NCBI GenBank assembly: GCA_020226215.1
Contig: CM035230.1
Coordinates: 21,061,883-21,125,882, forward strand
Origin: Sindora glabra
Taxonomy: Eukaryota > Streptophyta > Magnoliopsida > Fabales > Fabaceae
Direction: 5' to 3'
Length of the DNA stretch: 64,000 bases
In this document: positions 34,940 through 46,381 of the stretch, piece by piece
Layout of the letters: every line of letters starts with the position of its first letter
Position numbering within the stretch: position 1 is the stretch's first letter
Notes under the pieces: generated by a model
What the model saw: the letters and a program-made list of their open reading frames with translations, nothing else
The model's database searches: none
What the model was told of the DNA's origin: nothing
Made by a program: the position numbers and the translations under genes

Positions 34940-36782
34940 ATTGACCCCTAACTTTTGCCACCATCAATTCATTAGTTAGCAATAAGGCTATAGTCAGGAT
35001 GCTTTACTCTTTCCTTGGCAAAGTGCCTAGGTTATACCTGGTATGAATTACTTGCTAAAGTGAAAAAAATTATAAATGTAAAGGAAAAAGGTATGGATAG
35101 GTAGAAGCATGAACATGGATAGATAAATTCTAGTTAGAATATTTAATTTGATTGAGGGATGGAGCAATTAGAAATCAAAATAGACTATACCACAAGGCCA
35201 ATTTAAAAACTATGAACCCTTAAATGCATTACTAAGCAAAATAGTCCATGATGTTAGAGTGACTAATTAGTGACATTTCCAATATAAAAGAAGAGAAAGC
35301 ATCTTCCTACCAATTGGACAACATTCGACAAATTTCATAGGGATCATGACCATAATAATAATAAATGCATTGCTCTGAAAGATGAAATGAAGCATTTAAT
35401 TTGGTGAGGTTAACTTTATAAACATAAAAGTTACAAGATAGGTGATGAATATGAAAAGATAGCAAGTCTAAATGGTAAAAGAGAGAGGCAAATACCAAAT
35501 AATACCAACTGAAGGACCCAAAAGTTCAAGTAAATAAAATGACTACTATAGGTTTCATAGATGGATGAAATATGAACTACTCTAGGAAATGACATGCTAA
35601 ACAAGTGCTCAAAATTGGATAAAAGAAATCAAAAGAAGAATTCAAATCCATTATCTTTATAGATGAAGATTTTGATGAAATCAATTGGGATCATGATGAT
35701 TTAATGTTGATCGTAACCTAAGTTCATAACTTTCAAATCAAGAATATACTAATGGATCAAGGAATTTAAACTAATGTTCTCTATTCTAAAAAAATAGAAA
35801 ATATGTCTTACAAAAAGCATATACAAGCCATATAAAAGGATGCTTATTTGATTTGCTAGAAACTAGGTGCAAGAAGAAGGAATTGTCGTGCAAGGAGTCA
35901 CTTTCAACTCTAGAGGCAATACAAAGATGCTTGATGTATATTCCCTAGTTATCTTAGCATAAAACATTGCTTACAATACAATTTTTGGGCTAACCATTAC
36001 TAAATAGAGCAAGTGCCATTATACCTACTCCACATCTACTAATGAAATTTGACACTCTGATTGAGATAGGGCAAGTAAGAGGAGATTAAAAAGTGGTGCA
36101 TCAATGCTATCTCATCAGTCTAAAGGGAAAAGAAGCCCAACAATACATGTTAAGACCCTTAAATATAAAAAAAGATTACTGAGTAGTAGACTCAACATTG
36201 TTAGATGTTCAGTTAGAGGATACAAAGTGCCCTAGCCCTAGATTTGAATTGGAAGATATTTAATTATTTGAATAAGGTAAATAAAAAATCGTAAAAATAG
36301 GATCAAACTTGAAGGGTGAAGCCAAGCAAACACTAATATGAATATTAAAAGATAATAATGTGGTCTTTGTCTAGTCCATAGCCAATATCCCAGGCACTGA
36401 CATTAAAGTAGCTTGCCATAAATTATTCCTTGATCCAAATATCAAACTAGCATATCAAAAGAAAACAAACATGGGCTCTAGAAGACAAGCCATAGTAAAA
36501 AAGGAAGTTGCCAAGTTTTCAAAAATAGAATTCAATAAGGAAATTCCTTATATCACTTGGCTTGCAAATATAGTGTTAGTGAGAAAAGCAAATGGTATGT
36601 GGAGAATGTGTGTGGACTATACAAATCGCAATAAAGCTATATTAAAGGACTTATATCCTTTACCTAACATAGATTGCCTAATGGTTAATTCTTTAGGGTT
36701 TAAAATCTTAAGTTTTAAGGATACTTTTTCATGCTACAACTAGATGAAAATGCATTCAAGTGATAAATATAAAATATTCTTA
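34940..36782 (+). pseudogene. Tat-lineage Ty3/gypsy gag-protease-RT remnant
   Basis: Pieces in order on the plus strand: a Gag-like TWYELLAKV near 35,040; the late-Gag motif FHRDHDHNNNKCIALKDEM at about 35,331-35,390 (family consensus FHRDHGHDTEDCxxLKxE); DEDFDEINWDHDDLMLIV near 35,665; a protease site MDQG-I-stop-TNVLYSKK near 35,750 (consensus IDxGSSADIL); VRGDxKVVHQCY near 36,080; and RT with WLANIVLVRKANG, WRMCVDYTNRNKA, YPLPNID and FKDTFSCYN-stop-MKMH at 36,550-36,750. The longest open part is 36,471-36,743. Many stops are present. The frame ends near 36,782, where LTR sequence of the non-coding family begins. The rest of RT, RNase H and integrase is missing. Confidence 0.85.
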
Positions 36783-37240
36783 AGAAAAAGGGCTTGTGAT
36801 GATTTAAAAAAAGTATGTCAACTATTGATGAGAGGGCTTTTACTTAAAATGCCTTTTAAAGTAGTGGAGTGTTGGGAAGGCTCAATAGGTTCTCGGACAT
36901 TGAGCTAGGAACTTAAGTGTGTTGACTTATGGCCATCCCCTTATAAACTTAAAACTATGGAATGAGACATAGAGCAAGCAAACAAAGCATCCTTTGCTTA
37001 CAAACTTCATGATATGGGGCGATCTTGCAAATTGATGTGCATGGGTGCTTTAATGACAATCAATTGTGGCTTACGAACATGTTACACAAGCAAATTTATT
37101 ACATGGGTGATAATTCTTCAATGTCTTACCATCCATACCAAGCATTCCATGAGAGGGTTTGAATGGAAAGGCTGGCATGTTCACTAAGAATAGCAAGCAT
37201 GTGCATAAAGTTTCAGCTAGAAAGTTACCAGCTTATGACA
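36782..37240 (+). mobile_element. 5'-truncated LTR of non-coding LTR element (copy C)
   Basis: Begins within the LTR at the AAGGGCTTGTGATGATTT segment (copy C 3' LTR: AAGGGCTTATAATAGTTT at 39,077) and runs to TTACCAGCTTATGACA. About 300 bp of LTR are missing on the left. The junction with the gypsy RT frame is abrupt, consistent with a deletion or an illegitimate recombination. Confidence 0.75.
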
Positions 37241-37242
37241 TT

Positions 37243-37254
37243 TAGTATCAAAGC
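37243..37254 (+). other. primer binding site (tRNA-Met type), copy C
   Basis: TAGTATCAAAGC lies two bases inside the LTR end and differs by one base from TGGTATCAAAGC. It confirms both the LTR boundary and the element's orientation. Confidence 0.75.
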
Positions 37255-38789
37255 TGCCAGCTTGGTCAAATATGGCTTATCTAACACTATATGATAGATG
37301 TGTGAAGCAATCATTCTCAAAATTAGAGAAATCATTGCTAAAGACTTAATCATAAGGTGTAGGAGATTGGATTAGCTTAAGAAACTAGTGTACGGGAGAA
37401 TAATATATTTAAGTGATTGTGAATTAGTGCATCGAGTACATGTATTTGTGCCATGGGGTTATCTTGCTTGTGTGCATAGGATGTTAATTATGCACTATCA
37501 AGAAATGCAAACTACCATTTATATGGATGAGTGAATTGATAGACTTGATTTTACTAGAAGGCTTGACTACTCCTTGAGGATTGATGGAATTTGATGGTGA
37601 AACCTTTGGTTATGCTGAAGTATGTAGCCATAGCTAAAAGATATGACTGAATTACTCTAAAGGGAGTAGTCCATAATTGTGTCAAGGCAATTTGAAAGGA
37701 TCATTTGTATTGTTTAGGGGAGTATAGCTAGAGGGTAAGTAGAAATTCAATGGAATCGATGCTATATACATAATCTATAGGTTGGATAGGGTATGGATAA
37801 TCTTTCCATATAATTCTTCGATGTAGTGGCTAGGCTACATGTTTGCTTTGTAAAGTAGCAACAATGACTTAGAAGAGTAATAGCAAACTTACACTACATA
37901 GTTGCATTGTCAAAAGGCTTTGTAGCAATGATCATGAGTTTGCTTCTACTCATGCATAGGAAAAATGAAGCTTAAACTAGAGTGAAGGATGCTTTATGAT
38001 CAACCCTTTTCAAGGTGCTAAAGCAGGAAAGCCATCAGAGGATGCACTTAAGGAAGTTATTAGAGGATGTATAGAGGGGTCACGAGGATTGCAATGCTAG
38101 ACTACATCAAATCTGAGTAGACTATGGTGACTGATGAGATGCCAAAATGTATCAATTTAGAGTGGATTAGAGGATCAAATTGAGTGTGAAAGTGTATTGC
38201 AAAGTGTTATGAATTGACTAAAAGTAACACAAGTGGACTTAGGAGTAAGGTTACAGGGCTTATGCATAGACTAGTCTTTTTGCGCTCGTGGAATGGGACA
38301 TTAAGTGCAAGACACCTATTAGTAAGCAATTCAAAGTGTCAAGCACTATTTATGAGCTATAGTATTAGTATACACTTTTGCTATAGAGGTGGCATCCATA
38401 TAAGTTGTAGATACAGGGAGCATAAAGTTATAGAAAGAACTATCGATCAAACAAGTTATAGAGATACCAAGTTTAGGAAAGGTAATGGATAAGCAACACT
38501 AGAAGGTGTCAGGACACTTCGAAAGGAGTCTACAAAGTCAACCATTTGAAAATTTTATGCAGGATGCAATTTGGTTAAGAGAATACCGATATTACAAAGG
38601 CAATAGCCCAACTTTAAGATAGGGGAACATTTATAACACTCAAAGAGACAAGCCTGAGCAGTCAAGGTAGTAACTTAGAGAAATATGCTAAAAACCACCA
38701 TGAAGTTTCAAGAAAGTAAGTAAATTATTTATGGAGTTATGTTAGAACGAAGCGTCAATTAAGGCAATGACATTTGAAGTGGAGTAAAA
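37255..38789 (+). mobile_element. internal non-coding region of copy C
   Basis: About 1.5 kb aligned in order with the internal region of copy A, but without the nested copia LTR and MITE. No gag or pol motif is present in any frame; the 92-codon frame at 38,214-38,492 is chance. The purine tract TGAAGTGGAGTAAAA precedes the 3' LTR. Confidence 0.7.
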
Positions 38790-40274
38790 TGTCATAAATT
38801 GGCAGTTGCAATAATTCAATAGGTGAACATGTTCAGATTTAGATGACACTTGGTGGAAAAATCTAGTATATTATAGTAAACCTATGGCTAAAATTTGAGA
38901 TTAATCTATATCATGTACTATTTTTCTCAAAAATTTCAATTTTAGGGGTATTTTAGTAATTTTGGTATAGTTTAAGAATTTGAAAAGGTTTGAAAAGCCT
39001 ATATTTGTGACCCTCACATTTTTATCTTTATGTCGATGGCTTTTGGTGTGAAATAGATGCTTGAAACTTTGAGAAAGGGCTTATAATAGTTTGGAAGAAG
39101 TATATTAACTATTGTCAAGAGAGCTTTTGCTCTAAATATTCTTTAAAAGAGTAGAGTGTTTGAAAGGCTTAGCAAGGTATTGGGCCATTAAGATAGGGAC
39201 TTGAGTGTGTTGACTTATAGTTATCCCTTACAAACTTAAAGCTATAAAATAAGACATATACAAAGCTTCATTTCACACAAGTAGTTAATAAGTTAATTAA
39301 TAGCTAATAAACTAGTAATAACTAATAAACTAATTAATAACTAATAGCTTATAAGTTAGCTAATTGTTTAAGAAGTGTTTCATAAAATTAGTTATTGAAC
39401 TAGTTAAAATTGTAAAATGACGTAAAATGTTATATTAATAAAAATAGATATATAATTAAAATGATTCATATTTATCCAAAAATTAAACTACATTAACACA
39501 ATTAAGATGTTCAAAATAAAATTATAATATTTAATATTTAATTAATAATATTTTATAAAACTTATATATTTATTTACTTACATAATTTTTATTTTATTAT
39601 TTATAACAAAATTATAATTACTTAAAATATAATTAATTATATTTTATGATATTATTTATTTACATACATATTTTTATATATTTATAATTTAAAATTAAAA
39701 TATACTTATGTCAAAATTAAGTTAATTATATTTTACCAAAAAATATTTAAATTTATGTTATGAAGGTCATAGGGTATAAATCGATGAAAAGAATAGAGAT
39801 AGATTTGAAGGAATTTAAAAAGGTAATAGTTTAGAATCTATAAGCTACTTCAAATAATATATTAAATTAAAGCTTATTTTTTCAGTAAGTTAGTGTGAGA
39901 AATACCTTTAGAGGTTTGCTTATAACTTATTAATTATGTGAATAAGCTACAAGCTAACTTATTTATTGTGCAAAATGAAACCCAAATGAACAAAGTGTTC
40001 TTTCCCCTATTCAATTGTCCTTTTTATGCCTATTGTGCTTGGAGGCTTCACAATGTGGGGCAATCTTGTGGATCGGTATGTGTGGATACTTCAGTAATAT
40101 TTGATTGTAGCTTGCGGATATATTGTATTTGGGATTTTATTATATGGACAATAATTGATCGACTTGCTATCTTTACTAAACATCATATGAGAGGGTTTTA
40201 ATGGAAAGGTTGATATGATTACTAAGAATGACAAGCATACATAATTTTAATTAAAGAGTTATTAGGCTATAACA
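38790..40274 (+). mobile_element. 3' LTR of copy C, split by a MITE
   Basis: Starts TGTCATAAATTGGCAGTTGC and ends TTAGGCTATAACA. Removing the insert at 39,266-39,981 leaves about 766 bp, matching the LTRs of copy A. The break falls inside the GAGACATATA-CAAATGAACAAAGTG region that is continuous in the other LTR copies. Confidence 0.8.
39266..39981. mobile_element. MITE of about 716 bp inserted in an LTR
   Basis: Ends CTTCATTTCACACAA and (inverted) GTTTCATTTTGCACAATA form terminal inverted repeats. The inner flanks hold more inverted material (GTTAATAAGTTAATTAATAGC versus AACTTATTAATTATG...GCTAACTTA). The interior is very AT-rich with no coding sequence. The flanking bases ATACAAAG and CCAAATGA are only roughly alike, so the target duplication is decayed or placed differently. 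It is hAT-like in style. Confidence 0.65.
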
Positions 40275-42601
40275 TTTAGCCACGTTTTAGATTCAACCAA
40301 TTATCAAACCGAGCCTCGTATGCAACCAATTGATGTTTTCATCCTTTTCCATGTTTCCAACATGAAGTAATGGTATAATGGCTTCTAGTGATATCTAGGC
40401 ATGATTGAATCATGAATGCTAGATGCACAGAGAATGCAACAGAGAAGACGTACGCTAGTGAATTGTTATGAATAAGGGATAACAACCAAGAATCTGAACA
40501 TATAGCAGGGCGCTTAATCACTTCACTCCACTTGATCCTTCTTGGTTTTATTCAATTCCTATTAATAAATATTTTACACTTTGGGAATTCAAAAGATGAA
40601 AAATCACGATCCTGTTTATTTTGGTGGGAAGCATATTTATATAAATGGGTAATATTATATGTATAAAAAATGTAATCTAAAATTAAATTTCAAATGAAAA
40701 TTAAAGGTTGCCATTAAATATAGAATGTTAGGAAAAATTTATAAAGCTCAACTCAATGGATATAAAAAATTTAGAACTTAATTTCGGAACATAATTTTGG
40801 CATCTATAGTATTTTTCTAAATGAATATAACTATGATCATGATAAATCATACGAACTAAGAAAACCATGTAGAAGTCTGTTAGAAAAAGAGAAAAAGGGA
40901 AAAAATATATTAATAAGGAAATAATAAAAAGAGTTCATTATGAACGAAAGTGTTTCACTAGTTTAAACGAAAATTGATGGTTTCACGAAAAGATTGCTAT
41001 TTCAGCCTTTAACTAATCTCGAAAGGTTTTTAAAAGCTTGGTTTCGAGACCCTTATGTGTAGATGACCGCACCCAGCGTGTGAAAGTGAGAATATACAAA
41101 CCAAGCTATGATCATGATAAATCACATCAAGTAATAAAAACAGGTAAAGGTTATAAGAAAAGGAAATAAAATATTAACAAGCAGTGGACCAATAATTACC
41201 CCAAAGGAAAACACTATGATATATAGCAAAAATAGGTCAACTAAATAATAATATAAAAATTTGAGTTATAAAATACATTTCTTTCTTCAAATATTGTATA
41301 CATTTTAAGAAAAGGACAAATGCACCAACATCATTAACAATATTAAAATTAATCGAGAAACCCAGTTGAAAATTTAGAAGGAAAAATAGCCGTTTGACAA
41401 ATCATGGCACTCTTAATATAAAATTAATGTTGGCATATTTTCTCATTTGTTATTCCTTTTCTTTTAGCAATAAATATAATTACCTGCATTCCTTCATACA
41501 ATTTTAACTTCTGTAAATATCACCAAAATACCAAGATAGTCTCTCAACCTACAATCAGAATATTACTACTTAATTTGATTAGATACTCAGAGAAACTTTT
41601 TCTAAGACACAGAATAATGCCACAAAAAAAAATGATAATCTTATGTAACATATTACACTAATTTATTTCTTCTATTATGATGTTTTTTCATTGATATATG
41701 ATAGTTTGCATCCCATCCCGATAAGTTTTGATGGTTGATAAAAGAAACTAGACTATTGTAGTCTTGGAACGAATTAAAAAAAAAAAAAGGAACTAATCAA
41801 AACTCAAATGATTACAAAAAAAAGGGTAGTTTGGAAAGCTTAAACTCCTTAAATTGAAAATAACTCGTGATGCCATATCAAGTAATAAATAAATAAACTC
41901 GTGATAAACTAGTTAGATATGAGCACTATACATCAATTCAAATTGTTCGGGCCCACCGATTTGTGTTAAAGCATTCTATGACTTTCTCCAAGCTAAAGGC
42001 AGAATACAAATGCCGAAAAGAAAAGATCAGAGAATGGAACTAACCTAATGTCTAAGGCTCTCTCTTATGGAAGATAGATGAGTTTTATCAACTATGTAAC
42101 TAGCACAAATGTGCATATATACATAAATTGATTAGAGAAAAATTGTTGAAAAATAGAAATAAAATTTGTTAGAAATTATATGATAATGTTTTAATTTTTA
42201 AAGAGACTGAACATAAATTTTAACACACATGTGCATATATACATATAGATACACACGCACGTGCACACAAAGAAAATGTAAGAAAAATCTTTGAATTTTC
42301 CTATAACTGGGGTAGCTTTCAAACTGAAGTGTATCTTCGTCCTTAAAGAAGATAACAGCCAATGTCTATATGCAAATCAAAGAAAAAAGATACGTCATGT
42401 TCGATAAAACACTTCATCTAAGTTCACGTCAACTTTTCCGTCAGTAGCTATACGGAAATTTAATGGAAGAACTAAAGTTAACAAACTGAGATATTAAAGA
42501 TTTAAAATGTTATATTTGAAATTAGAAGGACTAAAGTGGTCCAATTTAAATCTAAAAGTTTTCTTATCCGGAAGTGAAACTAAAGGACATAAATTACATA
42601 C
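40275..42601. other. AT-rich non-coding stretch with a small direct duplication
   Basis: A segment CTATGATCATGATAAATCA followed by AAGAAAA- and AATAAGGAAATAA-like words occurs near 40,850 and again near 41,106, about 256 bp apart. TGTGCATATATACATA also recurs at 42,112 and 42,230. No gene was found. Confidence 0.35.
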
Positions 42602-42679
42602 CTCCTTCACTACGTCGGGGGCCCCTTCTTCATCGTTTAGGATATGGATATGAATTGTGCTGGGAGACCCGAGACAAGC
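42602..42679 (-). CDS. candidate isolated internal exon, 26 codons
   Basis: On the minus strand a GC-rich 78-base block lies between CTTACAG| and GGAG|GTATGT, good acceptor and donor sites. One frame is open throughout and reads ACLGSPSTIHIHILNDEE and then GAPDVVKE; the other two contain stops. The length is a multiple of three. I do not recognise it. No neighbouring exon is visible: the sequence on the donor side looks like AT-rich repeat DNA with TGGACCACTTTAGTCC-type words. It may be a captured exon fragment. Confidence 0.3.
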
Positions 42680-42899
42680 CTGTAAGGATCACCACAGTAA
42701 TTATAGGTGTGCTGGCCATAGACTTAAACTACCTTTATAACAACTTTTTTTTTCTCGCACTCGCTTATTCTTAATTTTAATCCGCGGTTTTATTTTCTAG
42801 TAAATTGTTGTTGGAATTGTGATTACGGTCTTATTGCAATTACGAAAATTTCAGATAAGTGTCGGAGATTGTGATGGTTGCAGCAAAAAAAAAATAAAA

Positions 42900-42936
<37 letters not shown>

Positions 42937-44428
42937 TTAAGAAACAACACAATTTAAAGTTGAAATGTCGAAATAAATTAAGAAACTTAAAAGGAATATG
43001 AAATTTGTTTTAAATTAACTTGTGTATTCTTGCATGCTGGTAAGAAAGAAATAGATTCCAACCTATAAAAAGAGCTTTATACACTGCTAAAGCCTTTTGC
43101 CGAATCTTAATAAATTTGTCGTTTTCTAAAAAGAAGGTATTTGACAATTATTACAAGCATTATCTTTTTTATTACTTAAATATTATCGTACATAAACAAA
43201 AAAAAACTATTAACAAAAGTTTTGCAATCTATCTGTAGAATCAGTCTTTCACACTGCAAACATAATTTCTGGCTATTGTAAAAATTTAGAGAAATGACTT
43301 TTTAATTTCCATGGTGCCAATAAAGCTTACATGGGAGAATTGTGACGCTTGAACTTTCTATTGAAATTTTTTTTATATATTCTATTTCAGTTTGCACAAA
43401 ACTTGCTAATAATTTTTTCTCTATTTTCATGACAATTCGACGTACTATGTGGATGTGATTATGAAAGCATTTTTCTCCTTTTAATTTAGATTAGTTGGTA
43501 TAGCAAAATATTGGAAAATGAAAACATATACACATTAATATTTCTAACAGTAAATATGAGGTAATATTGCTAAAAATAAATACCCATGATGATATCTTTT
43601 AAAAGAAATAGTAGGCTAGCTAAATTTTCCACTTAAAAAAATACTAATTGATTTGGAAGTAATCTAAGATGCAAGTAATCTAGAAATTTCTCAAAAAATT
43701 ATACTCTGTATTTGTATGCATCTTAGATACATTTACACTTTTCAACTCATTAATTTACATGCATATTAGTTGGACTTAATTTTGCCACCAAAATACAACA
43801 TTTCTGTGATACTGTAAGGAATAAAAATTTAATTTACAATTACAATTAAATTTATGAGTAAAATTATATATGTTTAAATTGTATGCTATTGAATTTCTTT
43901 CTATTCACACTTTCATTTTCTAGAGAAGAGTAGCAGTTTTTAGATACTTATATACCTGAAAACCAATTATAGGATTTCTGAAAGTAGCAGAATCTAAAGC
44001 TTACAATAGAAAAAAAAACTTTATTACTTCTTTATAAATAATAAAAATTTAGTTACCAACCTCTTCCATCAACATATTCTAAAGAATTTTATTCCCTTTT
44101 AAATGGCATTTTCTTCGTCCCACTTATATACTATTTAAGAAGTATTAATAAAACAGAAGAGAGAATTTGAAATGAATGATATCTGCTTAATTATTGCAAA
44201 ACTAAGCTAAATGTTCAAAATCTACAAGAATCTCCAGCCAAGAAGTCTTTCGTTTTCCTTGTTCTAAAAGACGGAAGGAGCTCTTGTAGAAACAGACGCG
44301 GATTATAACAAAGAATTTCTGCATAAAGATAAAATGCTCATCCCACACACAATTCTGATACATGCATTGTTGGCATTCCATGGAAGCTGAAGAGTCGCCC
44401 CTGTCAATTTGATGAAAGCGGTAGTTAC
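42680..44428. other. AT-rich non-coding stretch
   Basis: No gene. Contains an (ATT)n run (42,901-42,940). A patch at 44,145-44,200 (AATAAAACAGAAGAGA...AATGAATGATA) resembles 48,252-48,283. Confidence 0.3.
42901..42940. repeat. (AAT)n/(ATT)n palindromic microsatellite
   Basis: Four AAT units run into about nine ATT units, giving a perfect self-complementary centre. Confidence 0.9.
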
Positions 44429-45250
44429 GTAGTTATTAGATATAAACTATCAGTTGTAATTGGAGAGTAAATTAAATGAAACATAAAATATGTATATATA
44501 TAGGGATAAAACATAAAATATAGGGATAAATGACTAAAATATAAAATAAACATTCAGAAAAAATTAATGTAATTATTATCTTTCAGAAATTAATTTAGTG
44601 GTTTGCTAAGAAAAAAATATTATAGCTTCATATTCTCTGTCAGATCAGATGGTGTGGGCGTCGAATATGTATCTAAATGTGGGTGCAGATAAATTCATTT
44701 CTATTAGTTTGCAGAATTTTACATTATTAAAAAAGTACCCATTTTTAATAAAATAATTTTTAGATATGCGATTTTTTAGAATATAATAATTTGATGTTTA
44801 ATTCAATATATATATTTGTGATAATATTTTTTAAATTCTCATATATATTATATTTTTAAGTTTGATTTTTATTTCATGTTTTAAATTGATTAGAAAATTT
44901 TAACTACACATTTTACATTTATATTTTTTCTATTTTCTTTCCATCCTAATAAAAAGAATAAATTTTTAAAATTTACTCTCTTTTTTTCATCTTCTTTTTA
45001 TCATAGGAAAAACAAAAAACAAAAAAGCCATACGAAGTCCGACAGCTAAATCAATTTCCTACGCCAAGCCTTCACAATTAATAACAGGAAACAATACAGA
45101 AGTTAACGCGTAACGGGTGAATACTCCACCTTGAATGGCCCACTTGTCTTTATCAGTGCCAAAGCAGGGTACCCATACCCATTTCATCATAATTGATGGA
45201 AGTGCGTCCCCACTCTGCTCTATATATTCTTCACAAATAAAATTTTTATA

Positions 45251-46152
45251 TAGGGATAAAGCTAATTCAAGGTGAATTATTAAGAAAACACAAATAAAAT
45301 TTATTCAAATACTTATATTTTAATTTATTAAGAAAAGGTTTATAGATTTTAAAAATTACGTATTAAGAAAAGGTTTATAGATTAGTTTTTATGTGAATTA
45401 AATTTTAATAAATTTAATTAAATCTTTATGTGAATTAAATATAGGTATTAAGAAAAGGTTTATAGATTTTATGTATAGGGATAAAGCTAATTCAAGGTGA
45501 ATTATTAAGAAAACACAAATAAAATTTATTCAAATACCTATATTTTAATTTATTAAGAAAAGGTTTATAGATTTTAAAAATTACGTATTAAGAAAAGGTT
45601 TATAGATTAGTTTTTATGTGAATTAAATTTTAATAAATTTAATTAAATCTTTATGTGAATTAAATATAGGTATTAAGAAAAGGTTTATAGATTTTATGTA
45701 TAGGGATAAAGCTAATTCAAAGTGAATTATTAAGAAAACACAAATAAAATTTATTCAAATACTTATATTTTAATTTATTAAGAAAAGGTTTATAGATTTT
45801 AAAAATTACGTATTAAGAAAAGGTTTATAGATTAGTTTTATGTGAATTAAATTTTAATAAATTTAATTAAATCTTTATGTGAATTAAATATAGGTATTAA
45901 GAAAAGGTTTATAGATTTTGTGTATAGGGATAAAGCTAATTCAAGGTGAATTATTAAGAAAACACAAATAAAATTTATTCAAATACTTATATTTTAATTT
46001 ATTAAGAAAAGGTTTATAGATTTTAAAAATTACGTATTAAGAAAAGGTTTAGAGATTAGTTTTTATGTGAATTAAATTTTAATAAATTTAATTAAATCTT
46101 TATGTGAATTAAATATAGGTATTAAATTGTATTGTAAGCAATGTTTTATGTA
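45251..46152 (+). repeat. 225-bp minisatellite, four tandem copies
   Basis: Units start with TAGGGATAAAGCTAATTCAA at 45,251, 45,476, 45,701 and 45,925, giving periods of 225, 225 and 224. The units differ by only a few bases. Each contains three AAGAAAAGGTTTATAGATT words, TTACGTATT and two TTATGTGAATTAAAT words, so there is also a shorter internal periodicity. The fourth copy loses similarity near 46,120. A degenerate fifth start (TAGGGATAAATTACGTA) follows at 46,153. The high identity points to recent amplification. Confidence 0.95.
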
Positions 46153-46292
46153 TAGGGATAAATTACGTATACATAAAAACTTGTATGCTCACATAAAATA
46201 TAGGTATTAAGAAAAGGTTTATAGATTTTCTAAATTTTAATAAATTAAATCTATAAATTTTTATATAGGGATAAACCTAATTCACAAATAAA

Positions 46293-46381
46293 AATCTTAA
46301 TAAATTAAATCTATAAACCTTTTCTTAGTAATCCCTATATTTTTTAATAAATTAAAATATAAGTATTTGAATAAATTTAAT
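46293..46381 (-). repeat. inverted partial copy of the 225-bp unit
   Basis: TCTATAAACCTTTTCTTA and then AATAAATTAAAATATAAG and TATTTGAATAAATTT are the reverse complement of the AAATTTATTCAAATACTTAT...AAGAAAAGGTTTATAGA part of the array. The array can therefore form a hairpin with this end. Confidence 0.85.

Noticed and set aside
38214..38492. 92-codon plus-strand frame
   Set aside because: In copy C internal DNA; the homologous stretch in copy A has stops in this frame, so it is not a conserved gene.
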